Below are positions 8,947-17,525 of a stretch of DNA of 64,000 nucleotides, one piece after another. A program made the position numbers and the translations under genes. The stretch lies in contig OY970235.1 in the NCBI GenBank assembly GCA_963714145.1, forward strand, positions 1,612,001-1,676,000, read 5' to 3'. The notes under the pieces were generated by a model that made no database searches, was not told the origin of the DNA, and saw only the letters and a program-made list of their open reading frames with translations. The first letter of the stretch is position 1. Each line of letters starts with the position of its first letter. The stretch is from JBBWZH01 sp035544115. Its GTDB lineage: Bacteria; Actinomycetota; Actinomycetes; Mycobacteriales; CADCTP01.

Positions 8947-9247
8947 CGTTCAGCCCTCCGGCTGGACGCGGGCCCGGGTGCGAATCGCGCCCGTATTCCC
9001 CGGGACTATCCTCGGCCACGCCCGGCGGACGCCACAACTCATCCGATCGGGCGGCGGTGTGCAGGGAAAGCGCGACCCCACTCGGCCGCCGGTCAATGAG
9101 CACCGCGCCCGGGCCGGCCAGCCGCAGCAGCGCGACCAGGGTCCGGGCCCGCTCGCGTTCGCCGAAATACCCGGCCAACCAGCTGATTGCCAGGCTGGCC
9201 AACTGAACCGCAGTCGTTGCCACGAGAATGGCAGCAAGTGCCGGCAT
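8939..9247 (-). CDS. Small single-pass membrane protein in the sigma-factor operon
   Basis: 102 residues. One N-terminal membrane helix (ALAAILVATTAVQLASLAIS) is followed by a charged stretch GERERARTLVALLRLAGPGA and a hydrophilic, disordered tail. The ATG at 9247 has GGGGAGG six bases upstream, which decides it over an earlier in-frame start at 9286. It overlaps the sigma-factor gene by eight bases, so it is the first gene of a three-gene operon. I do not recognise a named family. Its position and topology are those expected of a membrane partner of an ECF sigma factor, but it lacks the zinc-binding HxxxCxxC motif of ZAS anti-sigma factors. Confidence 0.7.
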   Translation of the reverse strand: MPALAAILVATTAVQLASLAISWLAGYFGERERARTLVALLRLAGPGAVLIDRRPSGVALSLHTAARSDELWRPPGVAEDSPGEYGRDSHPGPRPAGGLNGE

Positions 9248-9302
9248 CTGAACCTCCCCGCCCGCCGGCGCCGGTGCGCCGGGCACCCAGATAGAGCCGC
9301 GG

Positions 9303-9327
9303 GCCGGCCGGTTTATTTACCGCCGGC
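9303..9327 (-). terminator. Probable terminator of the two-component operon
   Basis: Just past the response-regulator stop the minus strand can fold GCCGGCGGT with ACCGGCCGGC around an A/T-rich loop (AAATAA), with one bulge. It is weaker than other hairpins in the window. Confidence 0.4.
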
Positions 9328-9332
9328 GGGAT

Positions 9333-10031
9333 TCAGCTCGGGCGGCCGTTGGTGCCGGGCTGGACCAGGCCGGTCTCGTACGCCAGCACGACGGCCTGGA
9401 CCCGGTCACGCAGGCCGAGCTTGGTCAGGATGCGGGTGACGTGGGTCTTCACGGTCGCCTCGCTCAGGCACAGGGTGCCGGCCAGTTCGGCGTTGCTGAG
9501 CCCGCCGCCGAGCAGGGTGAGCACCTCCTGCTCGCGCGGCGTCAGGGCACCGAGTTCCGGGTGCGGCGCCGGCGGCTCGGGGCGGGCGAACCGGGCCACC
9601 AGCCGGCGGGTGATCGCCGGGGCGAGCAGCGCGTCCCCGGTCCGGACCAGCCGGACCGCGTTGATCAGGTGGTCCGGCGTGACGTCCTTGAGCAGGAAGC
9701 CGCTGGCGCCGGCGGTGAGCGCCGCGTACACGTACTGGTCCAGGTCGAACGTGGTCAGGATGATGATCCGGGTCGGCTCGCCGGCCGCCGTGGTCGGGTT
9801 GCCGGCGAGGATCCGGCGGGTCGCCTCCAGGCCGTCCACGTCGGGCATCCGGATGTCCATCAGCACCACGTCCGGGCGCAGCCGCCGGGTCTCCCGCACC
9901 GCCACCGCGCCGTCAGCGGCCTCGCCGGCCACGGTGATCCCGCCGGAGCCGAGGATCATCGCGAACCCGGTGCGGACGAGTGCCTGGTCGTCGGCGATCA
10001 GCACCCGCGGCGCCGCCGGTGGGCCGGTCAC
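9333..10031 (-). CDS. NarL/LuxR-family response regulator
   Basis: 232 residues. The receiver domain (about 1-125) has VLIADDQALVR with the acidic pocket, the phosphorylated aspartate in DVVLMDIRMPDVDG, the switch threonine in IIILTTF and the lysine in SGFLLKDV. A LuxR-type helix-turn-helix occupies the last 65 residues: LTPREQEVLTLLGGGLSNAE then CLSEATVKTHVTRILTKLG. It starts at a GTG overlapping the kinase stop (GTGA), so the pair is translationally coupled. Given the divergent ABC exporter at 11646 and the paired GGTACCTC motifs between them, it most likely controls that exporter; this is a context inference. Confidence 0.92.
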   Translation of the reverse strand: MTGPPAAPRVLIADDQALVRTGFAMILGSGGITVAGEAADGAVAVRETRRLRPDVVLMDIRMPDVDGLEATRRILAGNPTTAAGEPTRIIILTTFDLDQYVYAALTAGASGFLLKDVTPDHLINAVRLVRTGDALLAPAITRRLVARFARPEPPAPHPELGALTPREQEVLTLLGGGLSNAELAGTLCLSEATVKTHVTRILTKLGLRDRVQAVVLAYETGLVQPGTNGRPS

Positions 10032-11494
10032 CCGGCCGGCTCCAGCGGGATCCGGGCCCGGACCCGGAAGCCGCCGCCGAGCCGCCGGCCGGCGTCCAGG
10101 GTGCCCTGGTAGAGCCGCAGCCGCTCGGCCAGCCCGACCAGCCCGGAACCCGTCCCGGCCAGCTCGGCCGGTACGCCGGCTCCGGCCGGTACGCCGGCTG
10201 CGGTCGAGCTGCCGGCCGGTACTCCGGCTCCGGCGGGGGCCCGGGCGGCGCCGGAGCGGCCCGGTGGCCCGTCCGGGCCGTCCGGCCAATCCGGGCGGGC
10301 CGGGCGGGCCGACCCGGGCCGGCCGAGCAGTCCGGCGCTGTCGTTGCTGATCTCGATGAGCAGGGCGTCGGCGGACCGCTCGACGAGCACCTCGGTGCGG
10401 GCGCCGGGGGCGTACCGCAGCGCGTTGGTCAGCGCCTCCTGGATGACCCGGTACGCGGTCAGGTCGACGCCGCGGGGGAGGGCGAGGTCGGCCGCCCGGG
10501 TGGTCACCGGCTGGCCGGCCGCCCGGACCGTCGCCACCAACTGGGGCAGCTGCTCCAGCCCCGGCTGCGGCCGCAGCGGCGGCGTGTCCGCGGTGCCGCC
10601 CGCGTCCCCGGCTCCGGCCGCGGCTCCGGCGCCGGGGGCGTCCGCCGGCGACTCCGGAACGGCCGGTGCCGGCAGCGGGGCCAGCACGCCGAGCAGGTGC
10701 CGCAGCTCGGTCATCGCCTCCCGGCCGCTGGCCCCGATCGCGGCCAGCGCCTGGTGCGCCAGCTCCGGCTGCGCGTCGAGCACCTTCCCGGCCGCGCCGG
10801 CCTGGATGGTCATCACGCTGACATGGTGGCTGACCACGTCGTGCAGCTCGCGGGCGATCCGGGACCGCTCCTCGGCCACCGCCGCCCGGGTGGCCGCCGC
10901 CTGCTGCCGCTCCAGCAGCGTGGCCCGCTGGGCCAGCGCGTCGGCCCGGCCGCGGGCCGCCCGCATCGCCACCCCGAACAGCCCGATCGGCGCCAGCACC
11001 GCGAACGGGAACAGCCAGCCGGGCAGATCCGGCGTGCTGGCGTCCGAGGTGGCCGCGATCAGCGCGGCCCCGACGGCGAGCGTGCCCAGCGACACCGCCG
11101 GCCGCCGGCCGTACAGCGCGAGCGAGTACGCGCCGATCAGGATCGCCACGAACGCGGCCCAGCCGCCGGCCGCCGTCCTGATCACCAGCACCGCGCCGAA
11201 CTGGCTCGCGAGCACCGCCAGCGGCCACCGGCGCCGCCCGGCCAGCGGCAGCGTGACCAGCAGCGTGAGGGCGACCGTGGCGGCGGTCAGCCGGTCGGGG
11301 GGCGTCTCGATCAGCACCGCCGGGGGGCGCTGCGGCGGCCCGTACCGCGGCACCTCGACCCGCAGCAGCCTGCCGGCGACGTCGTCGCCGCTGCCGTGGC
11401 CGAACCGGGCCAGCAGCAGGCCCGCCGCGGCCAGGCCCAGCGCGAGCGCCAGGTCGGGCCAGGGCGGGCGCCACCGGCGGAGCCACTCGTACAC
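10028..11494 (-). CDS. NarL-type sensor histidine kinase
   Basis: About 488 residues. The N-terminal half holds four to six membrane helices (LALALGLAAAGLLLARFG, AATVALTLLVTLPLAG, AAFVAILIGAYSLALYG, LFPFAVLAPIGLFGVAM) without a large extracellular domain, so it probably senses a signal in or near the membrane. The HisKA_3 phospho-acceptor motif is SRIARELHDVVSHHVSVM; the ATPase domain has RVIQEALTNALRYAPG (N box) and GSGLVGLAERLRLYQG (G box). Two linkers are expanded by Pro/Ala/Gly repeats, one of them inside the ATPase domain (between EISNDSAG and the G box), which is unusual. I used the GTG at 11494 giving VYEWLRRWRPPW; an ATG at 11533 adds 13 residues with no clear ribosome binding site. 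Confidence 0.88.
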   Translation of the reverse strand: MYEWLRRWRPPWPDLALALGLAAAGLLLARFGHGSGDDVAGRLLRVEVPRYGPPQRPPAVLIETPPDRLTAATVALTLLVTLPLAGRRRWPLAVLASQFGAVLVIRTAAGGWAAFVAILIGAYSLALYGRRPAVSLGTLAVGAALIAATSDASTPDLPGWLFPFAVLAPIGLFGVAMRAARGRADALAQRATLLERQQAAATRAAVAEERSRIARELHDVVSHHVSVMTIQAGAAGKVLDAQPELAHQALAAIGASGREAMTELRHLLGVLAPLPAPAVPESPADAPGAGAAAGAGDAGGTADTPPLRPQPGLEQLPQLVATVRAAGQPVTTRAADLALPRGVDLTAYRVIQEALTNALRYAPGARTEVLVERSADALLIEISNDSAGLLGRPGSARPARPDWPDGPDGPPGRSGAARAPAGAGVPAGSSTAAGVPAGAGVPAELAGTGSGLVGLAERLRLYQGTLDAGRRLGGGFRVRARIPLEPAG

Positions 11495-11549
11495 CGCCCC
11501 ATTGTGCGGACTACCGGTCGCCCCGGCGTCCATCGGCTGGCGTAGCCGG

Positions 11550-11588
11550 GGTACCTCGCGGGGATGACGGCCGCCGCCGGGAGGTACC
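11550..11588. promoter_or_regulatory. Paired GGTACCTC/GAGGTACC inverted repeat between kinase and ABC exporter
   Basis: Arms GGTACCTC at 11550-11557 and GAGGTACC at 11581-11588 are exact inverted copies, 31 bases apart start to start, or about three helical turns. They sit in the 151-base divergent intergenic region and are good candidates for the response-regulator binding site. Confidence 0.45.
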
Positions 11589-11645
11589 GATGATCAACCC
11601 CGGGCCGGACGACCGGTCCGGCGGCCGCTCCTAGCGTCCGGCGGC

Positions 11646-12332
11646 ATGAGCGAACCCGTGGTGCGGCTGCGCGCCGCCAGCAAGCGGTACGAGCAGGCCG
11701 GCCCGCCGGCCCTGGACCAGGTCAGCGTCGAGGTGGCGGCCGGCGAGGCGGTCGCGGTGATGGGCCCGTCCGGCAGCGGAAAGTCGACGCTGCTGAACCT
11801 GATCGCCGGCGTGGACCGGCCCAGCAGCGGGCAGGTTGAGGTGGCCGGCACCGATCTGGGGCGGCTGTCCGAGCGCGGGCTGGCCCGGTTCCGGCGCGCC
11901 CACATCGGCATCATCTTCCAGTTCTTCCACCTGCTGGACGAGCTCACCGCGCGGGAGAACGTGCTGCTGCCGGCGCAGCTGGCGAAGGTGCCCGCGGCCG
12001 CCGCCCGGGCCCGCGCCGACGAGCTGCTGCAGGCGCTGGACCTGGCCGACCGGGCCGGCGCCTACCCGGCCCGGCTGTCCGGCGGGCAGCGGCAGCGGGT
12101 CGCGGTGGCCCGGGCCCTGATGAACCGGCCGGACCTGCTGCTCGCCGACGAGCCGACCGGCGCCGTGGACGCGCGCACCGGCGAGCAGGTCGCCGGCCTG
12201 CTGGCCGACCTGAACCGGGCCGGCCAGACGCTGGTGCTGGTCACCCACGACCCGGACCTGGCGCAGCGCTGCGCCACCCGGGTCATCCAGCTGCAGGACG
12301 GCCGGCTGGCCGAGCCGGCGGTCGTCGCGTGA
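11646..12332 (+). CDS. ABC transporter ATP-binding protein, MacB/LolD type
   Basis: 228 residues, the standard length. Walker A is GPSGSGKSTLLNLIAG, the Q-loop is IIFQFFHLL, the signature is RLSGGQRQRVAVARAL, Walker B is LLLADEPTGAVD and the switch histidine is in LVTHD. The FQFFHLLDELTARENV segment is typical of MacB/LolD-type ATPases that drive FtsX-like permeases. It overlaps the next gene (GTGA), which encodes that permease. A TAGCGT box eight bases before the ATG suggests a very short or absent leader. Together with the divergent two-component system this resembles peptide-antibiotic or cell-envelope stress exporters; the substrate is not known. Confidence 0.93.
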   Translation: MSEPVVRLRAASKRYEQAGPPALDQVSVEVAAGEAVAVMGPSGSGKSTLLNLIAGVDRPSSGQVEVAGTDLGRLSERGLARFRRAHIGIIFQFFHLLDELTARENVLLPAQLAKVPAAAARARADELLQALDLADRAGAYPARLSGGQRQRVAVARALMNRPDLLLADEPTGAVDARTGEQVAGLLADLNRAGQTLVLVTHDPDLAQRCATRVIQLQDGRLAEPAVVA

Positions 12333-14710
12333 GGGCCGTCCTGGCGATCGTCCGGGCGATGGTGGCCCGGCGCCGCCTGCAGACGCTGGTGCTGGCCACC
12401 GTGACGATGCTGGCGACCGGCACGGTCGTGCTCGGGATCGGCCTGCTGGTCGCCTCGGACGCGCCGTTCGACAAGGCCTTCGCCAGCCAGGCCGGCGCGC
12501 ACGCGACCGCCTCGTTCGCGGCCCAGACCCCCGGCGCCCGGACCCCCGGTGCGCAGACCTCCGACGCGGCGCTGCGGGCCGCCGCCCAGGGGGTGACCGC
12601 GATGGCCGGCCCGTTCGAGGTGGCCGAGGTGTCGCGGACCGACACGCCCGGGCCCCGCACGATGTCGGTGGTCGGCCGCGCGGACCAGAACGGCGCCGTC
12701 GACCGGCTCACCCTGGACAGCGGCCGCTGGCTGACCGGGCCGGGCCAGGTCGTGCTGGCCCGGCACGCGGGTGCCCCGCCGGGCATGCGGGGCCCGGACA
12801 CGGTCACGCTCGGCGGCGTGACGCTGACGGTTGTCGGGGTGGCCAGCTCGATCACCCACAGCGCCGACGCCTGGGTCTGGCCGACCGAGACCGGCGTGCT
12901 GCATGCCGCGAAAGCGCAGCGCAGCCGGCAGGTGCTGTACCGGTTCGCCGCCGCCGGCAGCGACGCCGAGCTCGCCGCCAGCCTGCGCCAGGCGACCGCC
13001 GCGCTGCCGGCCGGCACGCTGCTCGGGTCGGCGTCCTACCTGGTCGCCAAGCGGGACGCGGACTCGTCGATGGCGCCCGTGGTCCCGTTCGTCGTCGCGT
13101 TCGCCGTGCTCGGCCTGGTGCTGTCGGTGCTGATCGTGGCCAACGTGGTGAGCGGCGCCGTGGTCACCGGGTACCGCACGATCGGGGTGCTCAAGTCGGT
13201 CGGCTTCAGCCCGGGCCAGGTGGTGGCCGGCTACGCCGGGGCCACGCTGGTGCCCGGCACCATCGGCTGCCTGCTCGGCATCCCGCTGGGCAACCTGCTG
13301 GCGGTCCCGCTGCTGGCCCAGACCGACCGGGCCTACGACGTCGGCGCCGTCGGCCGGATCGCCGGCTGGGTGGACCTGCTGGCCGGGCTCGGGCTGCCGC
13401 TGGTGATCGCGCTGGCCGCGGTGGCGCCGGCCGCCCGGGCCGGCCGGTTCTCGGCGGCGCGGGCGGTCGCGGTGGGCCGGGCACCGCGGGCCGGGCGGGG
13501 GCAGCGGGTCCGCCGCCTGCTCGCGGCCGCCCGGCTGCCGCTGCCGCTGCGGTTCGGTCTCGGCACGCCGTTCGCGAGGCCGGCCCGCACCGCGGTCACC
13601 CTGCTCGCGGTGCTGCTCGGCGCCGGCACGGTGGTGTTCGCGACCGGGCTGGCCAGCTCGCTGAACCTGGTCGCCGCGGCGGACACCCGGACCGACGAGG
13701 TGCCGATCGTGGTACCGCTGCCGGGCGGCCCCGGCTCGGCGGAGGGCCTGGGCCCGGTGCGGCGCGGCACCGGCCCGGACAGCACGGTCGACCGGGCCGC
13801 GGTGCTGGCCGCGATCAAGGCCCAACCCGGTACCGCCCGCGTCGTCGGCGAGCTGCCGCTGGACGTCCGGATACCCGGGGTCAGCGAGCCGGTCACCCTG
13901 GACGCGTACGACGGGGACTCGACCTGGCTGGGCATCCCGCTGATCAGCGGCCGCTGGTACAGCGGCCCGGACGAGGTGGTGGCCGGCTCGGCGCTGCTGC
14001 GCTCGACCGGTCACCACGTCGGCGACACCCTCACGCTGAGCACCGACCAGGGCCGCCGGCAGGTCCGGGTGGTCGGCGAGGCGCTGGCGATGGACTTCAA
14101 CGGGATGGTCGTGATCGGCGGTGCCGGCACGCTGACCGGGCTGGTCGCCGACCCCGCACCGAACCGGTACGACATCGGGCTGACCGCCGGCACCGACCCG
14201 TCGGCGTACGCCGACAAGCTGACGGCCGCGCTCGGCCGGAACGCTCCGGGGGTGTTCGTCCGGGCCGAGGACTCCGACCGGCAGGGCTTCGTCATCCTGC
14301 TCACGCTGATCGGCACGCTGACCCTGCTGCTGGCCACGGTGGCCGCGCTCGGCGTCTTCAACACCGCGCTGCTGAACACCCGGGAGCGGGTGCACGAGAT
14401 CGGCGTGCTCAAGTCGCTGGGCATGACCCCGGGGCAGGTACGGGCCACGGTGATCGCCTCGCTGACCGGGGTCGGGCTGGTCGCCGGTGTGATCGCCACC
14501 CCGCTCGGGCAGGCGCTGCACCACTGGATCCTGCCGGCGATGGCCGCCGGCGCCGGCCTCGGGCTGCCCTCGTCGATCATCGACGTGTACCGGCCGGCCG
14601 AACTGGTCGCCCTGGCCGGCGCCGGTGTGGTGCTGGCCGTGCTGGGCGCCCTGGTCCCGGCCACCTGGGCCGCCCAGTCCCGGATCGCCACCGCGCTGCG
14701 CTCGGAGTAG
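12329..14710 (+). CDS. FtsX-like ABC transporter permease
   Basis: 793 residues starting at the GTG that overlaps the ATPase stop. Topology is that of a fused FtsX permease: an N-terminal helix (LQTLVLATVTMLATGTVVLG), a first extracellular domain, three helices (FVVAFAVLGLVLSVLIVANV, ATLVPGTIGCLLGIPLG, LLAGLGLPLVIALAAVAP), a second N-terminal-type helix (AVTLLAVLLGAGTVVFATGL), a second extracellular domain and three C-terminal helices. Both cytoplasmic coupling motifs are present: YRTIGVLKSVGFSPGQV and VHEIGVLKSLGMTPGQV. Two FtsX domains mean the protein can form the channel alone with an ATPase dimer. Such pumps export lipids or peptides or act as mechanotransmission devices. Substrate unknown. 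Confidence 0.9.
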   Translation: MRAVLAIVRAMVARRRLQTLVLATVTMLATGTVVLGIGLLVASDAPFDKAFASQAGAHATASFAAQTPGARTPGAQTSDAALRAAAQGVTAMAGPFEVAEVSRTDTPGPRTMSVVGRADQNGAVDRLTLDSGRWLTGPGQVVLARHAGAPPGMRGPDTVTLGGVTLTVVGVASSITHSADAWVWPTETGVLHAAKAQRSRQVLYRFAAAGSDAELAASLRQATAALPAGTLLGSASYLVAKRDADSSMAPVVPFVVAFAVLGLVLSVLIVANVVSGAVVTGYRTIGVLKSVGFSPGQVVAGYAGATLVPGTIGCLLGIPLGNLLAVPLLAQTDRAYDVGAVGRIAGWVDLLAGLGLPLVIALAAVAPAARAGRFSAARAVAVGRAPRAGRGQRVRRLLAAARLPLPLRFGLGTPFARPARTAVTLLAVLLGAGTVVFATGLASSLNLVAAADTRTDEVPIVVPLPGGPGSAEGLGPVRRGTGPDSTVDRAAVLAAIKAQPGTARVVGELPLDVRIPGVSEPVTLDAYDGDSTWLGIPLISGRWYSGPDEVVAGSALLRSTGHHVGDTLTLSTDQGRRQVRVVGEALAMDFNGMVVIGGAGTLTGLVADPAPNRYDIGLTAGTDPSAYADKLTAALGRNAPGVFVRAEDSDRQGFVILLTLIGTLTLLLATVAALGVFNTALLNTRERVHEIGVLKSLGMTPGQVRATVIASLTGVGLVAGVIATPLGQALHHWILPAMAAGAGLGLPSSIIDVYRPAELVALAGAGVVLAVLGALVPATWAAQSRIATALRSE

Positions 14711-14945
14711 CGGTCGGGGGCTACCGCACCGGCTCGGCCACCGGCCGATGCCCGCGATCCGGTCGGTGCCGCCGGCCCCGCGCCGCGCCTGCCGGCGCGG
14801 GGGCGGCCGGCGGCGCCGCCGGTTCGCGGGCATCGACCCGAAACCCGGCGTTCGGGTCGGGAACGCGACCGCGGCCCAGCCGGACGGTCGCGCGGCGCCG
14901 GAAAGTCAGGTGCCCGACCCGGCCCCGTCCTTCTACGCTCCGCCG

Positions 14946-16271
14946 GTGACCGAATCGGCGGCTGGCACCGCGTCCTGGCGGACTCGGGTGCGGGCGATCG
15001 TGCTGCACCCGAGCCGCCCCGAGGCGCTGGTTCTGCCGGCTCCGGGCGGCCCGGCGCTGCCGGAGTTCGAGCTGCCGGACCGGGCCTGGACGGGCCGGCC
15101 GCAGCCGTTCGTCCAGGGTGTGCGCGACGCGGTCGGCTTCGAGGTGGCCCTGCTGCGCTCGGCCGGCGAGCAGGATGACGACGACGGGCTGATCCGGCAC
15201 ACGTCGGCCGTGTTCGTCGCGCGGGACGAGTGCCCAGCGCTGCCGGACAACGCCCGGTGGCTGGGCGGGGCGGACGCGGCCGGGCTGGCCGACCTGGCGC
15301 CGGTGCTGGGTGAGATCGTCGCCGGTCGCGTCCCGGCGGAGCGGGCGCCCTGGCGCGACCGGGCCTGGCTGGGCACCGCCGAGGAGTGGATGGTCACGTC
15401 GCTGGCCGCGCTCGGCCGCCCGGTGCGTGGCCGGGTCGAGCAGGTCCGGATGGCCGAGCTGTCCTGCGTGCTGAAGGCGGCCACCGACGACGGTGACGTG
15501 TACTTCAAGGCCACGCTGCGGTTGCCGCTGTTCGCCAACGAGGGCCGGGTGATGGCGGCCCTGGCCGAGCTGTTCCCGGCCGACGTCCCCGCGCCGCTGG
15601 CGGTCGACCCGGAACGCCGCTGGATGCTGCTGCCCGACCTCGGCCCGGAGGTCGGCTGGAACGCACCGATCGAGGTGCTGGAGCAGGTGCTCCGCGCTTT
15701 CGCCGGCCTGCAGATCCGGTCGGTCGGGTCGCTCGACCGGCTGCTCGCCGCCGGCTGCCTGGACCGCACCCCGCAGTGGCTGGCCCGGCAGGCCACCGAG
15801 TGGCCGGCGACGGTCGACCTGTCGCGCTGGCTGTCGGCCGGCGAGGCTGCCGAGCTGACCGCCGCGGCCACCGGCCTGGCGTCGGCCTGCGCCGCGTTGG
15901 CCGGCCAGCCGCTGCCGTCCACGCTCGGCCACGGCGACATGCACCTGGGCAACGTCGCCCGCAGCGGGGGTGGATACCTGTTCTTCGACTGGAGCGACGC
16001 CTGCGTCCTGCACCCGTTCCTGGACATGATCACGATCTTCCTCGACGACGACCCGGCCATCCGGGAGCGGCTGCGGGACGTCTACCTCGCCGAGTGGGCC
16101 TCGTTCGCACCGCGCGACCAGCTGCTGGCGGCCTGGCAGCTCGCCGAGCCGCTGGCCGCGCTGAACCAGGCGATCAGCTACGTGTCCATCGCCGCCCACC
16201 TGGAGCCCGGCCCGGACCGCGACGGCCTGATCGACGAGACCGCCACCTGGCTGCGCCGGCTGATCGACTAG
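14946..16271 (+). CDS. Aminoglycoside-phosphotransferase-fold protein with an extra N-terminal domain
   Basis: 441 residues. The C-terminal 270 residues have the APH/choline-kinase fold: the nucleotide-binding strand VYFKATLRLPLF, catalytic loop LGHGDMHLGNV (HGDxHxxN) and metal motif LFFDWSDACVLHPFLDM. The N-terminal 150 residues (RVRAIVLHPSRPEALVLP, VQGVRDAVGFEVALLRSA, LIRHTSAVFVARDE) look like a degenerate NUDIX-type fold without the full GX5EX7REUXEEXGU box. Relatives are annotated only as phosphotransferases; the substrate is probably a small metabolite, not necessarily a drug. The GTG start has no ribosome binding site but a TACGCT box begins 13 bases upstream (its last base is seven bases before the GTG), consistent with a leaderless transcript. 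Confidence 0.75.
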   Translation: MTESAAGTASWRTRVRAIVLHPSRPEALVLPAPGGPALPEFELPDRAWTGRPQPFVQGVRDAVGFEVALLRSAGEQDDDDGLIRHTSAVFVARDECPALPDNARWLGGADAAGLADLAPVLGEIVAGRVPAERAPWRDRAWLGTAEEWMVTSLAALGRPVRGRVEQVRMAELSCVLKAATDDGDVYFKATLRLPLFANEGRVMAALAELFPADVPAPLAVDPERRWMLLPDLGPEVGWNAPIEVLEQVLRAFAGLQIRSVGSLDRLLAAGCLDRTPQWLARQATEWPATVDLSRWLSAGEAAELTAAATGLASACAALAGQPLPSTLGHGDMHLGNVARSGGGYLFFDWSDACVLHPFLDMITIFLDDDPAIRERLRDVYLAEWASFAPRDQLLAAWQLAEPLAALNQAISYVSIAAHLEPGPDRDGLIDETATWLRRLID

Positions 16272-16349
16272 CACCGCCAGCCAGCCCCCGGCGGCGCGCC
16301 ACCGGCACCCGCCGCGCCGAGCGAGCCGCTCGCCACCGCGCCCTGATCG

Positions 16350-17525
16350 TCACGCCGAGCCCAGCCAGTGCTGGGCGAGCAGTTCGTACGAGCGGACCCG
16401 GTCGGCGTGGTCGTGCGTGATCGTGGTGACCAGCAGCTCGTCCGCCCGGGTGGCCGCGGCCAGGGTGGCCAGCCGCTCGGCCACGGTGGCCGGGGAGCCG
16501 ACGAACTGGGTGGCGACGCGGTCGGCGACCATGGCGCGGTCGGCGTCCGTCCACGCCATGGCGTCCGCCTCGGCCGGGGTGGGGAACGGGATCGCGCCCG
16601 CACCGCTGCGGATGCTGCGCACCCACGCCCCGTAGCCGGCCGCGAGCCGGCGTGCGGTCGCGTCATCGGCGGCGACCACCACGTCCGCCGAGACCAGCAC
16701 GTACGGTTCGGCGAGCACGGCCGAGGGCCGGAACGCCCGCCGGTAGGCCTCCGCCGCCTCGACCACGGTGGCCGGGCTGATGTGGTAGTTCGTGCCGAAC
16801 GGCAGGCCGCGGGTGCCGGCGACGGTGGCGCTCTCGCCGGCGCTGCTGCCGAGTACCCAGACCGCCAGGTCGGCGTGCTCGCCGGGGATCACCTGCACCG
16901 GCACGCCCGCGCTGGACCGCCACTCGCCGGCCAGCAGCGCCAGGATGTCGCCGACCTGCCGGGTGTACGACGGCGGCTCGGCACCGGGCTGCCGGAGCAG
17001 TTCGGCCTGCGCGGCGAACCGCGGCGACCCGAACAGCGCGGCGGCCGAGAACGCCGGCGGCAGCAGCAGCCCCTCCGGGGTCACGGTCCCGCCGGCCAGC
17101 GTCCCATCCACCCCCGTCCCCGTCCTGACGCTCGGGCCGCCGGCGGCCGGTCCGGCGGGCGCTGTGGCGCCCGGGGGCGGGCCGGCGGACCGGCCGATGC
17201 CGAGGTCGATCCGGCCCGGCGCGGCCGTGGCCAGCAGGCCGAACTCCTCGACGACGGACAGCGCCGTGCGGTGGCCCATCTGCACCGCGCCGGCGCCGAG
17301 CCGGATCCGGCTGGTCGCGCCGGCCAGCAGCGCGATCAGCACGGCCGGGGAGGTGCCGGCGACGCCCGGGTTCAGGTGGTGCTCGGCCAGCCAGTACCGG
17401 CGGTAGCCGAGCTGCTCGGCCCGCCGCGCGAGGTCGATGGTGTTGCGCAGTGCGTCCGCGGCCGTCGACCCGGAACTGATCGGCACCAGATCGAGGATCG
17501 ACAGCGGGACGGCGGCACCGGTCAC
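16350..17525 (-). CDS. LLM-class flavin-dependent oxidoreductase (luciferase-like, MsnO8 type)
   Basis: 391 residues, a (beta/alpha)8 luciferase-fold enzyme. The beginning PLSILDLVPISSGSTAADAL followed by YRRYWLAEHHLNPGVAGTSP and RIRLGAGAVQMGHRTALSVV is characteristic of the MsnO8/alkanal-monooxygenase-like subgroup that uses FMN. RIDLGIGRSAG supplies part of the phosphate pocket. A low-complexity Pro/Ala/Gly insert (PPPGATAPAGPAAGG) interrupts the usual region after GIGRS. Start chosen at GTG 17525 because the motif begins there; 17 upstream codons to 17576 are Arg/Pro/Gly-rich and unlikely to be protein. It is convergent with the phosphotransferase and divergent from the sulfur-type operon that contains two more enzymes of the same superfamily. 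Substrate unknown. Confidence 0.85.
   Translation of the reverse strand: MTGAAVPLSILDLVPISSGSTAADALRNTIDLARRAEQLGYRRYWLAEHHLNPGVAGTSPAVLIALLAGATSRIRLGAGAVQMGHRTALSVVEEFGLLATAAPGRIDLGIGRSAGPPPGATAPAGPAAGGPSVRTGTGVDGTLAGGTVTPEGLLLPPAFSAAALFGSPRFAAQAELLRQPGAEPPSYTRQVGDILALLAGEWRSSAGVPVQVIPGEHADLAVWVLGSSAGESATVAGTRGLPFGTNYHISPATVVEAAEAYRRAFRPSAVLAEPYVLVSADVVVAADDATARRLAAGYGAWVRSIRSGAGAIPFPTPAEADAMAWTDADRAMVADRVATQFVGSPATVAERLATLAAATRADELLVTTITHDHADRVRSYELLAQHWLGSA

Noticed and set aside
12062..14833. 923-codon minus-strand open frame
   Set aside because: It lies over the ABC ATPase end and the FtsX permease and its product is His/Arg/Gln-rich without any motif.
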